This document shows, one piece after another, positions 24,947 to 34,241 of a DNA stretch of 64,000 nt. This DNA comes from JADGHE01 sp035716025. Lineage in GTDB: Bacteria; Pseudomonadota; Alphaproteobacteria; Rhizobiales; Xanthobacteraceae. A model generated the notes under the pieces. It did no database searches. It was not told the origin of the DNA and saw only the letters and a program-made list of their open reading frames with translations. The position numbers were made by a program, and so were the translations under genes. The DNA is taken from assembly GCA_035716025.1 (NCBI GenBank), contig DASTKH010000041.1, forward strand, positions 124,001 through 188,000, given 5' to 3'. Each line of letters begins with the position of its first letter. Position 1 is the stretch's first letter.

Positions 24947-25860
24947 GTCGCCCTCCGGGCGTCCGCATCGGCCGCCGGCGCAGCCTGCCGTCGGCGAATC
25001 TCCTTGATCACGGAGCTGTTGTCGAGCTGACCCTGACCGGCATCGATGCAGGCCTTGAGGATGTTGCGATAGGTCTCGAGCAGCGGCAGTTCCTGGCCGA
25101 GCCGGCGGCTCTGTTCGGACATCAGTGTCGCGTCTTTCAGGGAGATCACCATGTGTCCTTCCGGCGAGAAATCGCCCCGCACCATTTTCGGCCCCTTGCC
25201 GTCCATCACTCGCGAATAAGCGGCGGAGGCCTTGGCGACGTCGAGAAATGCCGCGGCATCGAGCCCCATCCGTTCGGCGAACACGAGACCTTCGGCAAGC
25301 GCAGTGCGGTTGATGCCGAGGATGAGATTGATGGCAAGCTTAGCGCGGGTGCCGTCGCCCCACTTTCCCATGTGGTACATCCGCGGATAAAGCGCCGTCA
25401 GCACCGGCCGCACCGATTCCATCAGCGCCGGATCGCCGCCGATCAGGCCGACACCCAATCCCTCGCGGCACTGCTGGCTCGTGCCGGAAACCGGCGTTTC
25501 GAGGAAGCGCAGGCCGCGCGCCGATGCGTCCCGACCGAGGGCCGCGATGCGTTCCGGATCGACCGTCGAAGAGACCATCACGATCTTGTTCGAATTGGGC
25601 CCGACCGTCTGCAGGATGTCGTTGCGTACGACATCCTCGACCTCGTCCATGCTGAACACCATGATGATGATGGTGTCGCAGCGGCGCGCGACGTCCGCGC
25701 CGGAGGTGCCTGCTTCGCCGCCGAGCGCGCGCAACCGCTCGTTCTTCTCCGGTACGATATCGTAGCCGAGCACGCGAAAGCCCGCAGCCAGCAGGCGTTC
25801 GGCGAACATGAATCCCATCATGCCGACGCCGATCAGGCCGATCAGGGGTTTTTCGCTCAT
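24943..25860 (-). CDS. NAD(P)-dependent beta-hydroxyacid dehydrogenase (3-hydroxyisobutyrate dehydrogenase family)
   Basis: Dehydrogenase of 305 residues for 3-hydroxy acids. The N-terminal Rossmann motif is GLIGVGMMGFMFAERLLAAG. The substrate-binding phrase LETPVSGTSQQCREGLGVGL replaces the usual DAPVSGG. The catalytic lysine lies in GTRAKLAINLILGINRTAL. Relatives oxidise 3-hydroxyisobutyrate, tartronate semialdehyde or 2-(hydroxymethyl)glutarate. The ATG at 25860 is preferred because the Rossmann strand begins directly after it; the frame is open further upstream without homology. It is coupled to the crotonase-fold gene by an ATGA overlap. Confidence 0.88.
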   Translation of the reverse strand: MSEKPLIGLIGVGMMGFMFAERLLAAGFRVLGYDIVPEKNERLRALGGEAGTSGADVARRCDTIIIMVFSMDEVEDVVRNDILQTVGPNSNKIVMVSSTVDPERIAALGRDASARGLRFLETPVSGTSQQCREGLGVGLIGGDPALMESVRPVLTALYPRMYHMGKWGDGTRAKLAINLILGINRTALAEGLVFAERMGLDAAAFLDVAKASAAYSRVMDGKGPKMVRGDFSPEGHMVISLKDATLMSEQSRRLGQELPLLETYRNILKACIDAGQGQLDNSSVIKEIRRRQAAPAADADARRAT

Positions 25861-25918
25861 TGTCGCATGTCTCCAGGTTTCGCGAAGGAGTTGCAGAAGG
25901 GTGGCGCGGCGGCGCAGC

Positions 25919-26983
25919 TTAGTCGAGAAACGGAATGCCGAGACCGGCCGCCATCTCGTCCAAACTCCGGCGCAGCGGCGGCGGAACGGGAATGCCGTTC
26001 GCGAGACGGTCGCGCATGCGCAGATGGCTCTGCTCGCCCGGCACGAAAATGCGTTCGACTCCGGGCAGGCGTGCCGAGCCGCGTATGTCGCGCACGGCCG
26101 CATCGACGCTGCGCTTGAAATCGACGACCGGCGCAAAAGTGTCGATGCTGAGCGCGAGGATCGCGTGGCCCGTGTTGGTGACGGAAGCGGCATCCTTGGC
26201 GAAGTCGACGACATCGCGGCCGAACGCCGCGCGGTTGAGCAACCCGGCGAGGACACCGATCATCATCGCCAGCCCGTAACCCTTGTATTCGCCGATGGGC
26301 AGCAGATAGCCCTGATCGGCTTTGGAAGAGTCGGTCAGCGGCTTTCCCTCCCCGTCGATCATCCAGCCGACGGGCAGGGGCTCGCCGCGCTGCTGCCTGA
26401 GACGGACCTTGCCATAGGCCGCCACCGTGGGGGCCATGTCGAGCACCACGGGCGCCTCCTCCAGGGCGGGCACGGCGATGGCGAGCGGATTGGTGCCGAG
26501 CAGGAGGTCGCGGCCGCCCCAGGGGGGCAGATGGTTGGAACTGCCCACCGCGAAATAGATGCCGATCATGTCGTGCGCGAGGGGCATCGTGGCATAGAGC
26601 GACGCGGGGCCGGCATGGTTGCTCATGCGTGCGCCCACCCAGGCGGCGCCGGTGGCGCGCGCCTTTTCGATCGCCACGTGCGCCGCATGACGCATCACCA
26701 GATGGCCCATGCCGTTGTCGCCGTCGATGAGCGCGGCCGCGGGGCGCTCGGACACCATGCGGATGTTCGGGCGCGGGTTGATGCCGCCGGCACGCAGCCG
26801 GGCGACGTAGCGCGGAAGACGAATGATGCCATGCGTGTCGGAGCCGCGCTCATCGGCCTCGACGACGAGATCGGCGACGCTGCGGGCGCCGTCCTCATCG
26901 AGGCCCGCGGCGCGAAGAGCGCGTGCGGCGAATTCTCGCAAGACCTTTCCCGGTACGCGCGGCACGTCAGGCATCGCGTTCAT
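25919..26983 (-). CDS. Ldh2/malate-lactate-ureidoglycolate dehydrogenase family oxidoreductase
   Basis: NAD(P)-dependent 2-hydroxyacid dehydrogenase of 354 residues in the non-Rossmann Ldh2 (MdhC) family. Family hallmarks are DERGSDTHGIIRLPRYVARL (substrate loop with catalytic His), MSNHAGPASLYA, GGRDLLLGTNPLAIAVP and IGEYKGYGLAMMI. I start at the ATG at 26983 because GGGAG lies a suitable distance upstream; another ATG nine bases further in is possible. It is the first gene of the minus-strand set, diverging from the Gfo/Idh gene on the plus strand. The 238-base gap between them must hold both promoters; no regulator gene is present. Confidence 0.88.
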   Translation of the reverse strand: MNAMPDVPRVPGKVLREFAARALRAAGLDEDGARSVADLVVEADERGSDTHGIIRLPRYVARLRAGGINPRPNIRMVSERPAAALIDGDNGMGHLVMRHAAHVAIEKARATGAAWVGARMSNHAGPASLYATMPLAHDMIGIYFAVGSSNHLPPWGGRDLLLGTNPLAIAVPALEEAPVVLDMAPTVAAYGKVRLRQQRGEPLPVGWMIDGEGKPLTDSSKADQGYLLPIGEYKGYGLAMMIGVLAGLLNRAAFGRDVVDFAKDAASVTNTGHAILALSIDTFAPVVDFKRSVDAAVRDIRGSARLPGVERIFVPGEQSHLRMRDRLANGIPVPPPLRRSLDEMAAGLGIPFLD

Positions 26984-27221
26984 GGCATTCTCCCAATCGA
27001 CGGCGCATGTCCGCAAGCGTTAGCGAAACGTTGCCGATCTTTGCGCTTTGTTCGGATAGCGGAATCCCGATACACGCCGGTTACAATTCGGAAGTTGTGG
27101 TGTGGCGGCAGGTCGCGACTGCAGGTCGGCCTTTTCCAAGAAGTGTGGTGAGGAAAGCACGAAATCCTTGCCATCGACGACCCGAATGGAAAGAAGAAGG
27201 CGGAAACAAGGTTCGGGGTCA

Positions 27222-28220
27222 ATGATTCAAGCAGCAATGATAGGGCTCGGCCGCTGGGGGCAGACGATCCTCGATGCGGTCCAGAACAAGAGCGATCGTA
27301 TTCGGTTCGTGCACGGCGTCAGCAAGGATCCGGATGAGGGCCGCGCGGTTGCCGAGAAGCACGGGCTCAAACTGTCGACCGACTTGCAGGACGCGCTCGC
27401 CGACCGGGCGGTCGAAGCGGTATTTCTGGCGACCCCGCATTCGCTGCACCTCGAACAGATCAAGGCCGTCGCGAGAGCCGGCAAGCCGGTTTGGTGCGAG
27501 AAGCCGCTCTGCCTCACGCGCGCGGCCGCCGTGGAGGCCGTCACCGCCGTGCGCGAGGCCCGCGTGCCGCTCGGCACCGGCACCAACAAGCGCTGCTTCT
27601 CCTCGATGCGCGAGTTGCAGCGCCTCGTCCACGACGGCATTCTCGGCGATATCCTGCACATCGAAGGGCATTTTTCGAACGAGCATTCGACCCGCGTGCG
27701 CGGCGGCTGGCGCGACGACCCGCGGGAGTCGCCCGGCGGCGGCCTCACCGGCGCCGGGCTGCACGTGCTCGATGCCTTCGTCAATCTCGTGGGGCCGATC
27801 CGCGAAGTCGACGCGCGGCTCTATTCGCACAAGCCGCCGCCCGACCCGCGCGATGCTCTGGCGGTTCTGGTCGAGTTCCAATCGGGCGCCACGGGACTCA
27901 TGGCCACGGTGAGGGCGGCGCCGATGTATTGGCGCGTTCACATCTTCGGGACGAACGGCTCGGCCGAGGCCCGCGGGGAGGACACGCTGGTTGTCTCGGA
28001 GATCGGCCGGCAGCCGGAAACCCGGATCTACGAGCATGTCGACCCGGTGCGCACGCTTGTCGAGGCGTTTGCGGACACGATCGAGGGAAAGGCGCTTTTT
28101 CCCGTCACCGTGCCACAAATTCTCGATATGCTCGGCGCATTCGAGGCGATCCTGACATCGATCGAGCTGCGCAAGCCGGTTGTCGTCCCGGACCTGCCGG
28201 TTCCAAGCGGAACTTGGTGA
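27222..28220 (+). CDS. Gfo/Idh/MocA-family oxidoreductase (copy 2)
   Basis: NAD(P)-dependent oxidoreductase of 332 residues. It shows a regular Rossmann motif (AMIGLGRWGQTIL), the EKP motif in VWCEKPLCLTRAAA, and a C-terminal domain with ESPGGGLTGAGLHVLDAFVN carrying the usual His of this family. The start at 27222 begins the first beta strand; the frame upstream is open but has no recognisable sequence. The next gene starts four bases after its stop, so it is linked to a class-III aminotransferase, a pairing seen in amino-sugar or amino-polyol pathways. Confidence 0.88.
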   Translation: MIQAAMIGLGRWGQTILDAVQNKSDRIRFVHGVSKDPDEGRAVAEKHGLKLSTDLQDALADRAVEAVFLATPHSLHLEQIKAVARAGKPVWCEKPLCLTRAAAVEAVTAVREARVPLGTGTNKRCFSSMRELQRLVHDGILGDILHIEGHFSNEHSTRVRGGWRDDPRESPGGGLTGAGLHVLDAFVNLVGPIREVDARLYSHKPPPDPRDALAVLVEFQSGATGLMATVRAAPMYWRVHIFGTNGSAEARGEDTLVVSEIGRQPETRIYEHVDPVRTLVEAFADTIEGKALFPVTVPQILDMLGAFEAILTSIELRKPVVVPDLPVPSGTW

Positions 28221-28224
28221 GACC

Positions 28225-29556
28225 ATGACCCACATCCTGCACCGTCAGATCAAGCCGACTTTGCCGGTGGCGGTGCGGGGGGAGGGGGTCCGCATCGTCG
28301 ACGCGCAGGGCCGCGACTACATCGATGCATCCGGCGGCGCCGCCGTCTCGTGCCTTGGGCACGGCCATCCCGACGTGCTGGGGGCGATCCGCGCGCAGCT
28401 TGCGGAGCTCGAATACGCCCATACGAGCTTCTTCACCACGCAGGTCGCCGAAGACCTCGCCGACACGCTGGTCGCCGACGCGCCCGGCCGCTTGCAATAT
28501 GTCTATCTCGTGAGCGGCGGCTCGGAGGCCGTCGAAACGGCCCTCAAGATCGCGCGGCAATATTTCGTCGAGATCGGCGAACCGCAGCGGCGCCACGTCA
28601 TCGCCCGCGACCAGAGCTATCACGGGAACACGCTCGGCGCGCTCGCAACCGGCGGCCACGCGGCGCGGCGCCGCATGTATGCCCCGCTGCTGTTCGAGAC
28701 GCATCACATTCCGCCTTGTTTTGCCTACCGCCACAAGCGCGCGGACGAAAGCGAGGAGGCCTACGGCCGGCGCGTCGCCGACGCCCTCGAGGAGAAGATT
28801 CTGCAGCTTGGGTCTGACAGCGTGATCGCGTTCGTGGCCGAGACGGTGGTGGGCGCAACGGCCGGTGCCGTTCCGCCGGTTCCCGGCTACTTCCAGCGCA
28901 TCCGGGAGATCTGCGACCGCTACGGCGTGCTCCTCATTCTCGATGAAGTCATGTGCGGCATGGGGCGGACCGGGACCTTGCATGCCTGCGAACAGGAAGG
29001 CGTGGCGCCCGACCTCATGACGATCGCCAAGGGCCTGGGCGGCGGCTATCAGCCGATCGGCGCAACACTCATGACCGACACGATCTTCCGCGCCTTCGAA
29101 CAGGGCTCCGGCGCCTTCCAGCACGGACATACCTATATCGGTCATCCGGTGGCCTGCGCGGCCGCGCTCGCTGTGCAGCGGGTGATCAAGCGCGACCGCC
29201 TGCTCGAGAATGTGGGCAAAATGGGGGAGCGGCTCGCCCGCCGTCTTCGCGAGCGCTTCGGCAACCATCCGTTCGTCGGCGACATCCGCGGCCGCGGGCT
29301 TTTCCAGGCGATCGAGCTCGTCTCGGACCGCACCACGAAGGCGCCGTTCGACCCGGCGCTGAAGCTGCACGCCCGGGTGAAGGCCGAGGCGATGGCGCGC
29401 GGCCTGCTCGTCTATCCGAGCGGCGGGACTGCCGACGGGATTGCGGGCGACCATGTGTTGCTTGCGCCTCCCTTCATCAGCGACGCGCCGACGATCGACA
29501 CGATCGTCGAGCGGCTCGGCGACGCCGTCGACGCGTCCGTTCCGGCAGGCCGTTGA
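28225..29556 (+). CDS. Class-III PLP-dependent aminotransferase
   Basis: Aminotransferase of 443 residues of the omega-amino-acid/ornithine type. The PLP-binding lysine is Lys269 in TIAKGLGGGYQP. The cofactor-ring aspartate is Asp240 in LLILDEVMCGMGRTG, and the phosphate-binding SGGSEAVETALKIAR lies at about 97-111. The start at 28225 is four bases after the previous stop. Members exchange terminal or secondary amino groups with keto acids. Together with the coupled Gfo/Idh enzyme it would convert a hydroxyl or amine through a carbonyl. The substrate is unknown. Confidence 0.92.
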   Translation: MTHILHRQIKPTLPVAVRGEGVRIVDAQGRDYIDASGGAAVSCLGHGHPDVLGAIRAQLAELEYAHTSFFTTQVAEDLADTLVADAPGRLQYVYLVSGGSEAVETALKIARQYFVEIGEPQRRHVIARDQSYHGNTLGALATGGHAARRRMYAPLLFETHHIPPCFAYRHKRADESEEAYGRRVADALEEKILQLGSDSVIAFVAETVVGATAGAVPPVPGYFQRIREICDRYGVLLILDEVMCGMGRTGTLHACEQEGVAPDLMTIAKGLGGGYQPIGATLMTDTIFRAFEQGSGAFQHGHTYIGHPVACAAALAVQRVIKRDRLLENVGKMGERLARRLRERFGNHPFVGDIRGRGLFQAIELVSDRTTKAPFDPALKLHARVKAEAMARGLLVYPSGGTADGIAGDHVLLAPPFISDAPTIDTIVERLGDAVDASVPAGR

Positions 29557-29580
29557 GCGTCCCGTCTCCACCGCCGGCTC

Positions 29581-29622
29581 TTGTCACACCGGCTTGCTTG
29601 CCGCGCGAGGGCGGGATGACAA
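29581..29622. repeat. Possible REP-like intergenic palindrome
   Basis: Ends TTGTCACACC and GGGATGACAA pair with one mismatch around a GC-rich centre, in the gap between the aminotransferase and TAXI genes. The TTGTCA...GGGATGACAA outline resembles intergenic palindromes common in proteobacteria. No T-tract follows, so it is not a good terminator. Confidence 0.4.
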
Positions 29623-29673
29623 AAGCCGCCGTTCGTATACTCTTCCCGGACGTTCGGAGTGGAGGTCCCTATC

Positions 29674-30654
29674 ATGTCGTCCCGTTCTGCTTTCGCCCGC
29701 GGTCCGGTTCTGCTCGCGGCCGCGCTCGGCTTTGCGCTCGCGGCGAGCCCGGCGTTCGCGCAGCAGCGCTTCATCACCATCGGCACCGGCGGGGTGACCG
29801 GAGTCTATTATGCCGTCGGCGGCGCGATCTGCCGCCTCATGAACAAGGACCGCCAGAAGACCGGCATCCGCTGCTCGGTGGAATCGACGGGCGGCTCCGT
29901 TTTCAACGTGAATGCCATTCGCGGCGGCGAACTCGACTTCGGCATGAGCCAGTCCGACGTCGAGTACAACGCGCTCAAGGGCGAGGCGCAATTCAAGGGC
30001 AATGCCTTCGGCGACCTGCGCGCCGTGTTCTCCGTGCATCCGGAGCCGTTCACCGTGCTCGCGCGCAAGGAAGCGGGCGTGACGAAATTCGAGGACTTCA
30101 AGGGCAAGCGTTTCAACGTCGGGAACCCCGGCTCCGGCACCCGCGCGTCGATGGAACAGCTTCTCGACGCGATGGGCTGGAAGCTCTCCGACTTCTCGCT
30201 CGCCTCCGAGCTCAAGGCCGACGAACAAGGCCCCGCTTTGTGCGACAACAAGATCGACGGCTTCTATTACGGCGTCGGCCATCCCTCCGCAGCGATCCAG
30301 GATCCGACCACGACTTGCGGCGCCAAGCTGGTCCCGGTCACGGGTCCGGCGGTCGACGCCCTGCTCAAGAAATTTCCGTATTACTCGGTCGCGACGATTC
30401 CGGGCGGCATGTATGCCAACAATCCGAATCCGACCACGACCTATGGCGTGCGGGCGCTGCTCGTGACGAGCGCCAAGCAGCCGGAAGACGTTGTCTACAA
30501 TCTGGTCAAGGCCGTCTTCGAAAATTTCGACGAGTTCAAGAAACTGCATCCGGCCTTTGCGCATCTCGATCCGAAGGAGATGGTCAAGGCGGGCATCACG
30601 GCGCCTCTGCATCCCGGCGCGGTGAAATACTACAAGGAGAAGGGATGGATGTGA
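29674..30654 (+). CDS. TAXI-family TRAP transporter solute-binding protein
   Basis: Periplasmic binding protein of 326 residues. The signal peptide ends ASPAFAQQ. TAXI hallmarks follow: FITIGTGGVTGVYYAVGGAI, CSVESTGGSVFNVNAIRGGE, FGMSQSDVEYNALKG and GKRFNVGNPGSGTRASMEQL. The start at 29674 follows GTGGAGG by eight bases. Members bind glutamate or related compounds, but few have been tested. The fused permease gene begins 103 bases downstream. Placed directly after the aminotransferase, it probably imports the substrate of the catabolic cluster. Confidence 0.93.
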   Translation: MSSRSAFARGPVLLAAALGFALAASPAFAQQRFITIGTGGVTGVYYAVGGAICRLMNKDRQKTGIRCSVESTGGSVFNVNAIRGGELDFGMSQSDVEYNALKGEAQFKGNAFGDLRAVFSVHPEPFTVLARKEAGVTKFEDFKGKRFNVGNPGSGTRASMEQLLDAMGWKLSDFSLASELKADEQGPALCDNKIDGFYYGVGHPSAAIQDPTTTCGAKLVPVTGPAVDALLKKFPYYSVATIPGGMYANNPNPTTTYGVRALLVTSAKQPEDVVYNLVKAVFENFDEFKKLHPAFAHLDPKEMVKAGITAPLHPGAVKYYKEKGWM

Positions 30655-30757
30655 TCCGCCGCGGCGGAGACGTCGCCGCCGAAATTCGGCTGCGCCGCCG
30701 TCCGCCCGCGACGGGCTGCTCTGGCAGGACCCGGCGCGGCGGAGCCGGGACGCTCTG

Positions 30758-33376
30758 ATGGAACCGGCGCGCGCCCAAGCCGCCGACGGTCCCGCGGTTC
30801 CGCGGGAACAGCTTGATGCCATCGTGGCGGAGGCCGATCTCGGCGGGCGGCGGCCGCGCGGTCCGGCGGCGCATCTCATCTTCGTCGGCGCAATCGCCTG
30901 GTCGCTGTTCCAGCTGTGGTATGCCTCGCCTTTGCCGTTCAGCCTCGGCGTCGGCGTGTTCAACGACACCGAGGCGCGTGCCTTCCACCTCTCCTTCGCG
31001 CTGCTGCTCGGCTTTCTCTGTTTCCCCGCGTCGAAGCGGGCGCCGCGCGACCGCGTGCCGATCTATGATTGGCTGCTCGCCGGCGGGGCGATCGCGGCCG
31101 TTCTCTATCTCGTCGTCTTCTACGCCGAGATCGCGCAGCGGCCGGGTTTGCCCACGCGCGGCGACATCCTGGCCGCGATCGTCGGCGTGCTGCTGCTGCT
31201 CGAAGCCTCGCGCCGCGCCGAAGGCCCGTGGATGCCGGTGGTCAGTCTGACCTTCCTGCTCTATGTCTTCGCCGGCCCCTATCTGCCGGAGTTGATGGCG
31301 CATCGCAGCGTTTCGCTCGGCCGCGCCGCCTCGCATTTCTGGCTCACCTCCGAAGGGGTATTCGGTGTGGCGCTCGGCGTCTCGACGAGCTTCATCTTCC
31401 TGTTCGTACTCTTCGGCGCGCTGCTCGAGCGGGCGGGGGCGGGCAACTACTTCATCCAAGTCGCCTTCTCGCTGCTCGGTCAGTTCCGCGGCGGCCCCGC
31501 CAAAGCGGGAGTGGTCTCCTCAGGCATGACCGGCCTGATTTCCGGTTCCTCGGTCGCCAATGTGGTGACGACCGGGACTTTCACGATCCCACTCATGAAG
31601 CGGGTCGGATACTCGCCGACCCAAGCCGCCGCCATCGAATGTGCGGCGGGTGTCAACGGCCAGATCATGCCGCCGGTGATGGGCGCCGCCGCATTTCTGA
31701 TGGCCGAGTATGTCGGCATCACTTATGCGGATGTCGTGCGACACGCCTTCTTGCCGGCGATCATCACTTATGCGGCGCTCTTCTACATCGTCGACATCGA
31801 GGCCGCCAAAAGAGGCATGACCGGCCTGACGCGAACGCGCCGGCGCGGCGCCGTCGAGGGTGCCGTCAAAGCGCTCGCCACGTTCTGCGGCATGGTGATC
31901 CTGGCCGGCCTCGTCTACTGGGGCTTCGGCTGGGTCAAGGAGGCGTTCGGCGAGGCGTCGAGCCTTGTCGCGCTCGCGGTCGTCCTCTTCGCCTACATCG
32001 TTCTCGTGCGCGACCGCGCCCGCCGGCCCGATCTCGCAGCCGACGATCCGCGCCACAGCCTCGTCGCCGTGCCGGATTTCTACGAGGTCGCGCGGACGGG
32101 ATTGCATTACCTTTTGCCGGTCATCGTGCTCATCTGGTGCCTGATGATCGAGGAGATGTCGCCCGGGCTCGCCGCCTTCTGGGGCGTGCTGGCGATGGCG
32201 GGCCTCGTGCTGACGCAGCGGCCGTTGACGGCTCTGTTCCGCGGCGAACGGGATCTATGGCGGCCGGCACGGCAGGGGATCGCCGATTTCGTGTCCGGGC
32301 TTGAGGGCGGGGCGCGCAACATGATCGCGGTTGCGATTGCCACCGCGAGCGCCGGCATCATCGTCGGCACGGTGACGCTCACCGGCGTCGGCCTCGTGAT
32401 GACGGAACTCGTCGAGTTTCTGTCGGGCGGCAGCTTCGTGATGATGCTGCTGCTCACAGGGCTGATCTGCATCGTGCTGGGCAGCGGCCTGCCGACGACG
32501 GCGAACTATGTGGTCGTGGCGACCCTGATGGCGCCGGTGATCGTCGATCTTGCCGCGCAGAACGATCTTGCGGTGCCGCTCATCGCCGCGCACATGTTCG
32601 TTTTCTATTTCGGCCTGATGGCGGACGTCTCGCCGCCCGTCGGGCTGGCCGCCTATGCGGCGGGCGCCATCTCCGGCGCCGATCCGATAAAGGTCGGCTG
32701 GCAGGCAATGCGCTACGAGAATCGCACCGCGCTGCTGCCCTTCGTCTTCATCTACAACCCCGAAATCCTGATGTTCGACATCGCGGGGCCGTTCCACTTC
32801 CTTGTCGTGGTGGGCTGCGGCGTGCTCGCGATGGGCGCCTTCGTGGCGGCGAGCCAGAACTGGCTTCTCACCCGCAACCGCTGGTACGAGACGCTGGCGT
32901 TGCTCGTGATTTGCCTGACGCTGTTCCGGCCCTCGATCTGGCTCGACCGCCTGATGCCGCCTTTCACCGACCTGCCGAACACGCAGCTTCCGGCCGAGAT
33001 CGAGAAGACACCGCCGGGCGGCACGCTGCGGCTGCGAGTCGAGACAGTGGACGCAAGCGGCGAGCCGGTCGAGAAGCTCGTGCGACTCTCGGTGGGCAGC
33101 GGGGAGCGCGCAGCGCAGAAGCTCGCCGCAAGCGGCCTCACCGTCATGCAGGCGGGCGGCGAAACGCGCGTGCAGGCCGTTCGGTTCGGCAGCGAGGCAC
33201 GCAAATACGGCCTGCAGCAGGGCGACCGCATCGTCGCCGTCGTTGTGCCGGCCGTGCGGCCCTCGCCCTACTGGTTCGCAATTCCGGCGCTCGCCCTGTT
33301 CGGGCTCATCGTTCTCCTGCAGCGCCGCCGGCGCGCGCTCGGCGGCCCGCAGACGCTTTCATCGGTGAAGGCATAG
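30758..33376 (+). CDS. TRAP transporter fused permease (DctQ-DctM type)
   Basis: Large membrane protein of 872 residues. The N-terminal third carries the DctQ-like helices. The middle is a complete DctM, seen in VVSSGMTGLISGSSVANVVT, AAGVNGQIMPPVMGAAAFLM, IVLGSGLPTTANYVVVATLM and VSPPVGLAAYAAGAISGADP. The C-terminal 120 residues form a soluble piece with LRLRVETVDASGEPVEKLVR and a last helix, matching the DUF3394 region often found at the end of TAXI-linked fused permeases. This architecture is the normal partner of the TAXI binding protein upstream. No separate small permease is needed. Confidence 0.93.
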   Translation: MEPARAQAADGPAVPREQLDAIVAEADLGGRRPRGPAAHLIFVGAIAWSLFQLWYASPLPFSLGVGVFNDTEARAFHLSFALLLGFLCFPASKRAPRDRVPIYDWLLAGGAIAAVLYLVVFYAEIAQRPGLPTRGDILAAIVGVLLLLEASRRAEGPWMPVVSLTFLLYVFAGPYLPELMAHRSVSLGRAASHFWLTSEGVFGVALGVSTSFIFLFVLFGALLERAGAGNYFIQVAFSLLGQFRGGPAKAGVVSSGMTGLISGSSVANVVTTGTFTIPLMKRVGYSPTQAAAIECAAGVNGQIMPPVMGAAAFLMAEYVGITYADVVRHAFLPAIITYAALFYIVDIEAAKRGMTGLTRTRRRGAVEGAVKALATFCGMVILAGLVYWGFGWVKEAFGEASSLVALAVVLFAYIVLVRDRARRPDLAADDPRHSLVAVPDFYEVARTGLHYLLPVIVLIWCLMIEEMSPGLAAFWGVLAMAGLVLTQRPLTALFRGERDLWRPARQGIADFVSGLEGGARNMIAVAIATASAGIIVGTVTLTGVGLVMTELVEFLSGGSFVMMLLLTGLICIVLGSGLPTTANYVVVATLMAPVIVDLAAQNDLAVPLIAAHMFVFYFGLMADVSPPVGLAAYAAGAISGADPIKVGWQAMRYENRTALLPFVFIYNPEILMFDIAGPFHFLVVVGCGVLAMGAFVAASQNWLLTRNRWYETLALLVICLTLFRPSIWLDRLMPPFTDLPNTQLPAEIEKTPPGGTLRLRVETVDASGEPVEKLVRLSVGSGERAAQKLAASGLTVMQAGGETRVQAVRFGSEARKYGLQQGDRIVAVVVPAVRPSPYWFAIPALALFGLIVLLQRRRRALGGPQTLSSVKA

Positions 33377-33510
33377 GCTTCCGGCGGACCAGGGCCGTCA
33401 GGCCTCGCGACGGAGGGAAACCGCGCCGCGGCGAATTTCCGCTGCCGGCAGACACTTTTTCGCCGTCCGTGCATTTCCCTCCGGGGCTTCGCCGATTTGG
33501 GAGAAGCAAG

Positions 33511-33825
33511 ATGGCGAGGACCGCAGAACGTAAACAGGAATCCGGCGACCAAGCGCAGCGCAGCCGCGACCACGAGGTCATTCGGCGCTGGGCGGAGGCG
33601 CGAGGCGGACATCCCGCCGTGGTCGAGGGGACCGAAATCCTGCGCATCGACTTCGACGAGCCAGGCGGCAGCAACGATACCAAGCTGCGGCGCATCGCTT
33701 GGGACGCCTTTTTCCGGATTTTCGATTCCCGCGCCCTCGAATTCCTTCATCAGGAGCGGACGCACGACGGAAAGCAGAGCCGATTCAACAAATTCGTCCA
33801 GGCCGGGGACGAAGGAGAGCGCTGA
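33511..33825 (+). CDS. Conserved small protein of unknown function
   Basis: Soluble protein of 104 residues with a charged N-terminus, then HEVIRRWAEARGGHPAVVEG, ILRIDFDEPGG, IAWDAFFRIFDSRALEFLHQ and KQSRFNKFVQ. This pattern is a widespread small bacterial family that I recall from many genomes, sometimes mislabelled as a glucan-branching enzyme. Its function is unknown. GGGAGAAG is a good ribosome site before the ATG at 33511. The frame is open far upstream, but that part overlaps the TRAP permease gene and is spurious. Confidence 0.75.
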   Translation: MARTAERKQESGDQAQRSRDHEVIRRWAEARGGHPAVVEGTEILRIDFDEPGGSNDTKLRRIAWDAFFRIFDSRALEFLHQERTHDGKQSRFNKFVQAGDEGER

Positions 33826-33887
33826 GGCGCCTGCGGCGGGTCGATATCCCAAGAAAAGGCCAGTGCGCCGGAAGGGTGCGCAAAACG

Positions 33888-34241
33888 TCAGAAATTCCGG
33901 CCGTCGACCTTCTTGACCGGGAAGGATTCGGGATCGACCCCGTCGAGACAGCGCACATTGATCGCCACCATATCGGCACCGTCACTTGGCCGCTTGCCGC
34001 GGGCGAAGGATTCAACGCCGCAGGTCGCGCAGAACAGGTGATGGACGATCTTCTTGTTGAATTGGTAGTCCGTCAGCGCGTCGGCGCCCGAAAGCAGCGT
34101 GAATTTCTCCGCAGGCGCGAAGGCGAGCAGCAGACCGAGACGGCCGCAGCGCGAGCAGTTGCAGGTGATGAGCTCCCCGATGTCAAGCTCCACCGAATAG
34201 CGCACCCTGCCGCACTGGCAGCCACCGAAATATTGCGTCAT
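33888..34241 (-). CDS. GFA-family (glutathione-dependent formaldehyde-activating-like) zinc protein
   Basis: Protein of 117 residues with the zinc-binding cysteine layout of the GFA family: C8-x-C10, CNCSRC (27-32) and FCATCG (71-74). Family founders bind S-hydroxymethyl-glutathione, but most members are uncharacterised and a real formaldehyde role should not be assumed. Its start overlaps the stop of the acyl-CoA ligase gene by four bases, so the two are co-expressed. Confidence 0.88.
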   Translation of the reverse strand: MTQYFGGCQCGRVRYSVELDIGELITCNCSRCGRLGLLLAFAPAEKFTLLSGADALTDYQFNKKIVHHLFCATCGVESFARGKRPSDGADMVAINVRCLDGVDPESFPVKKVDGRNF

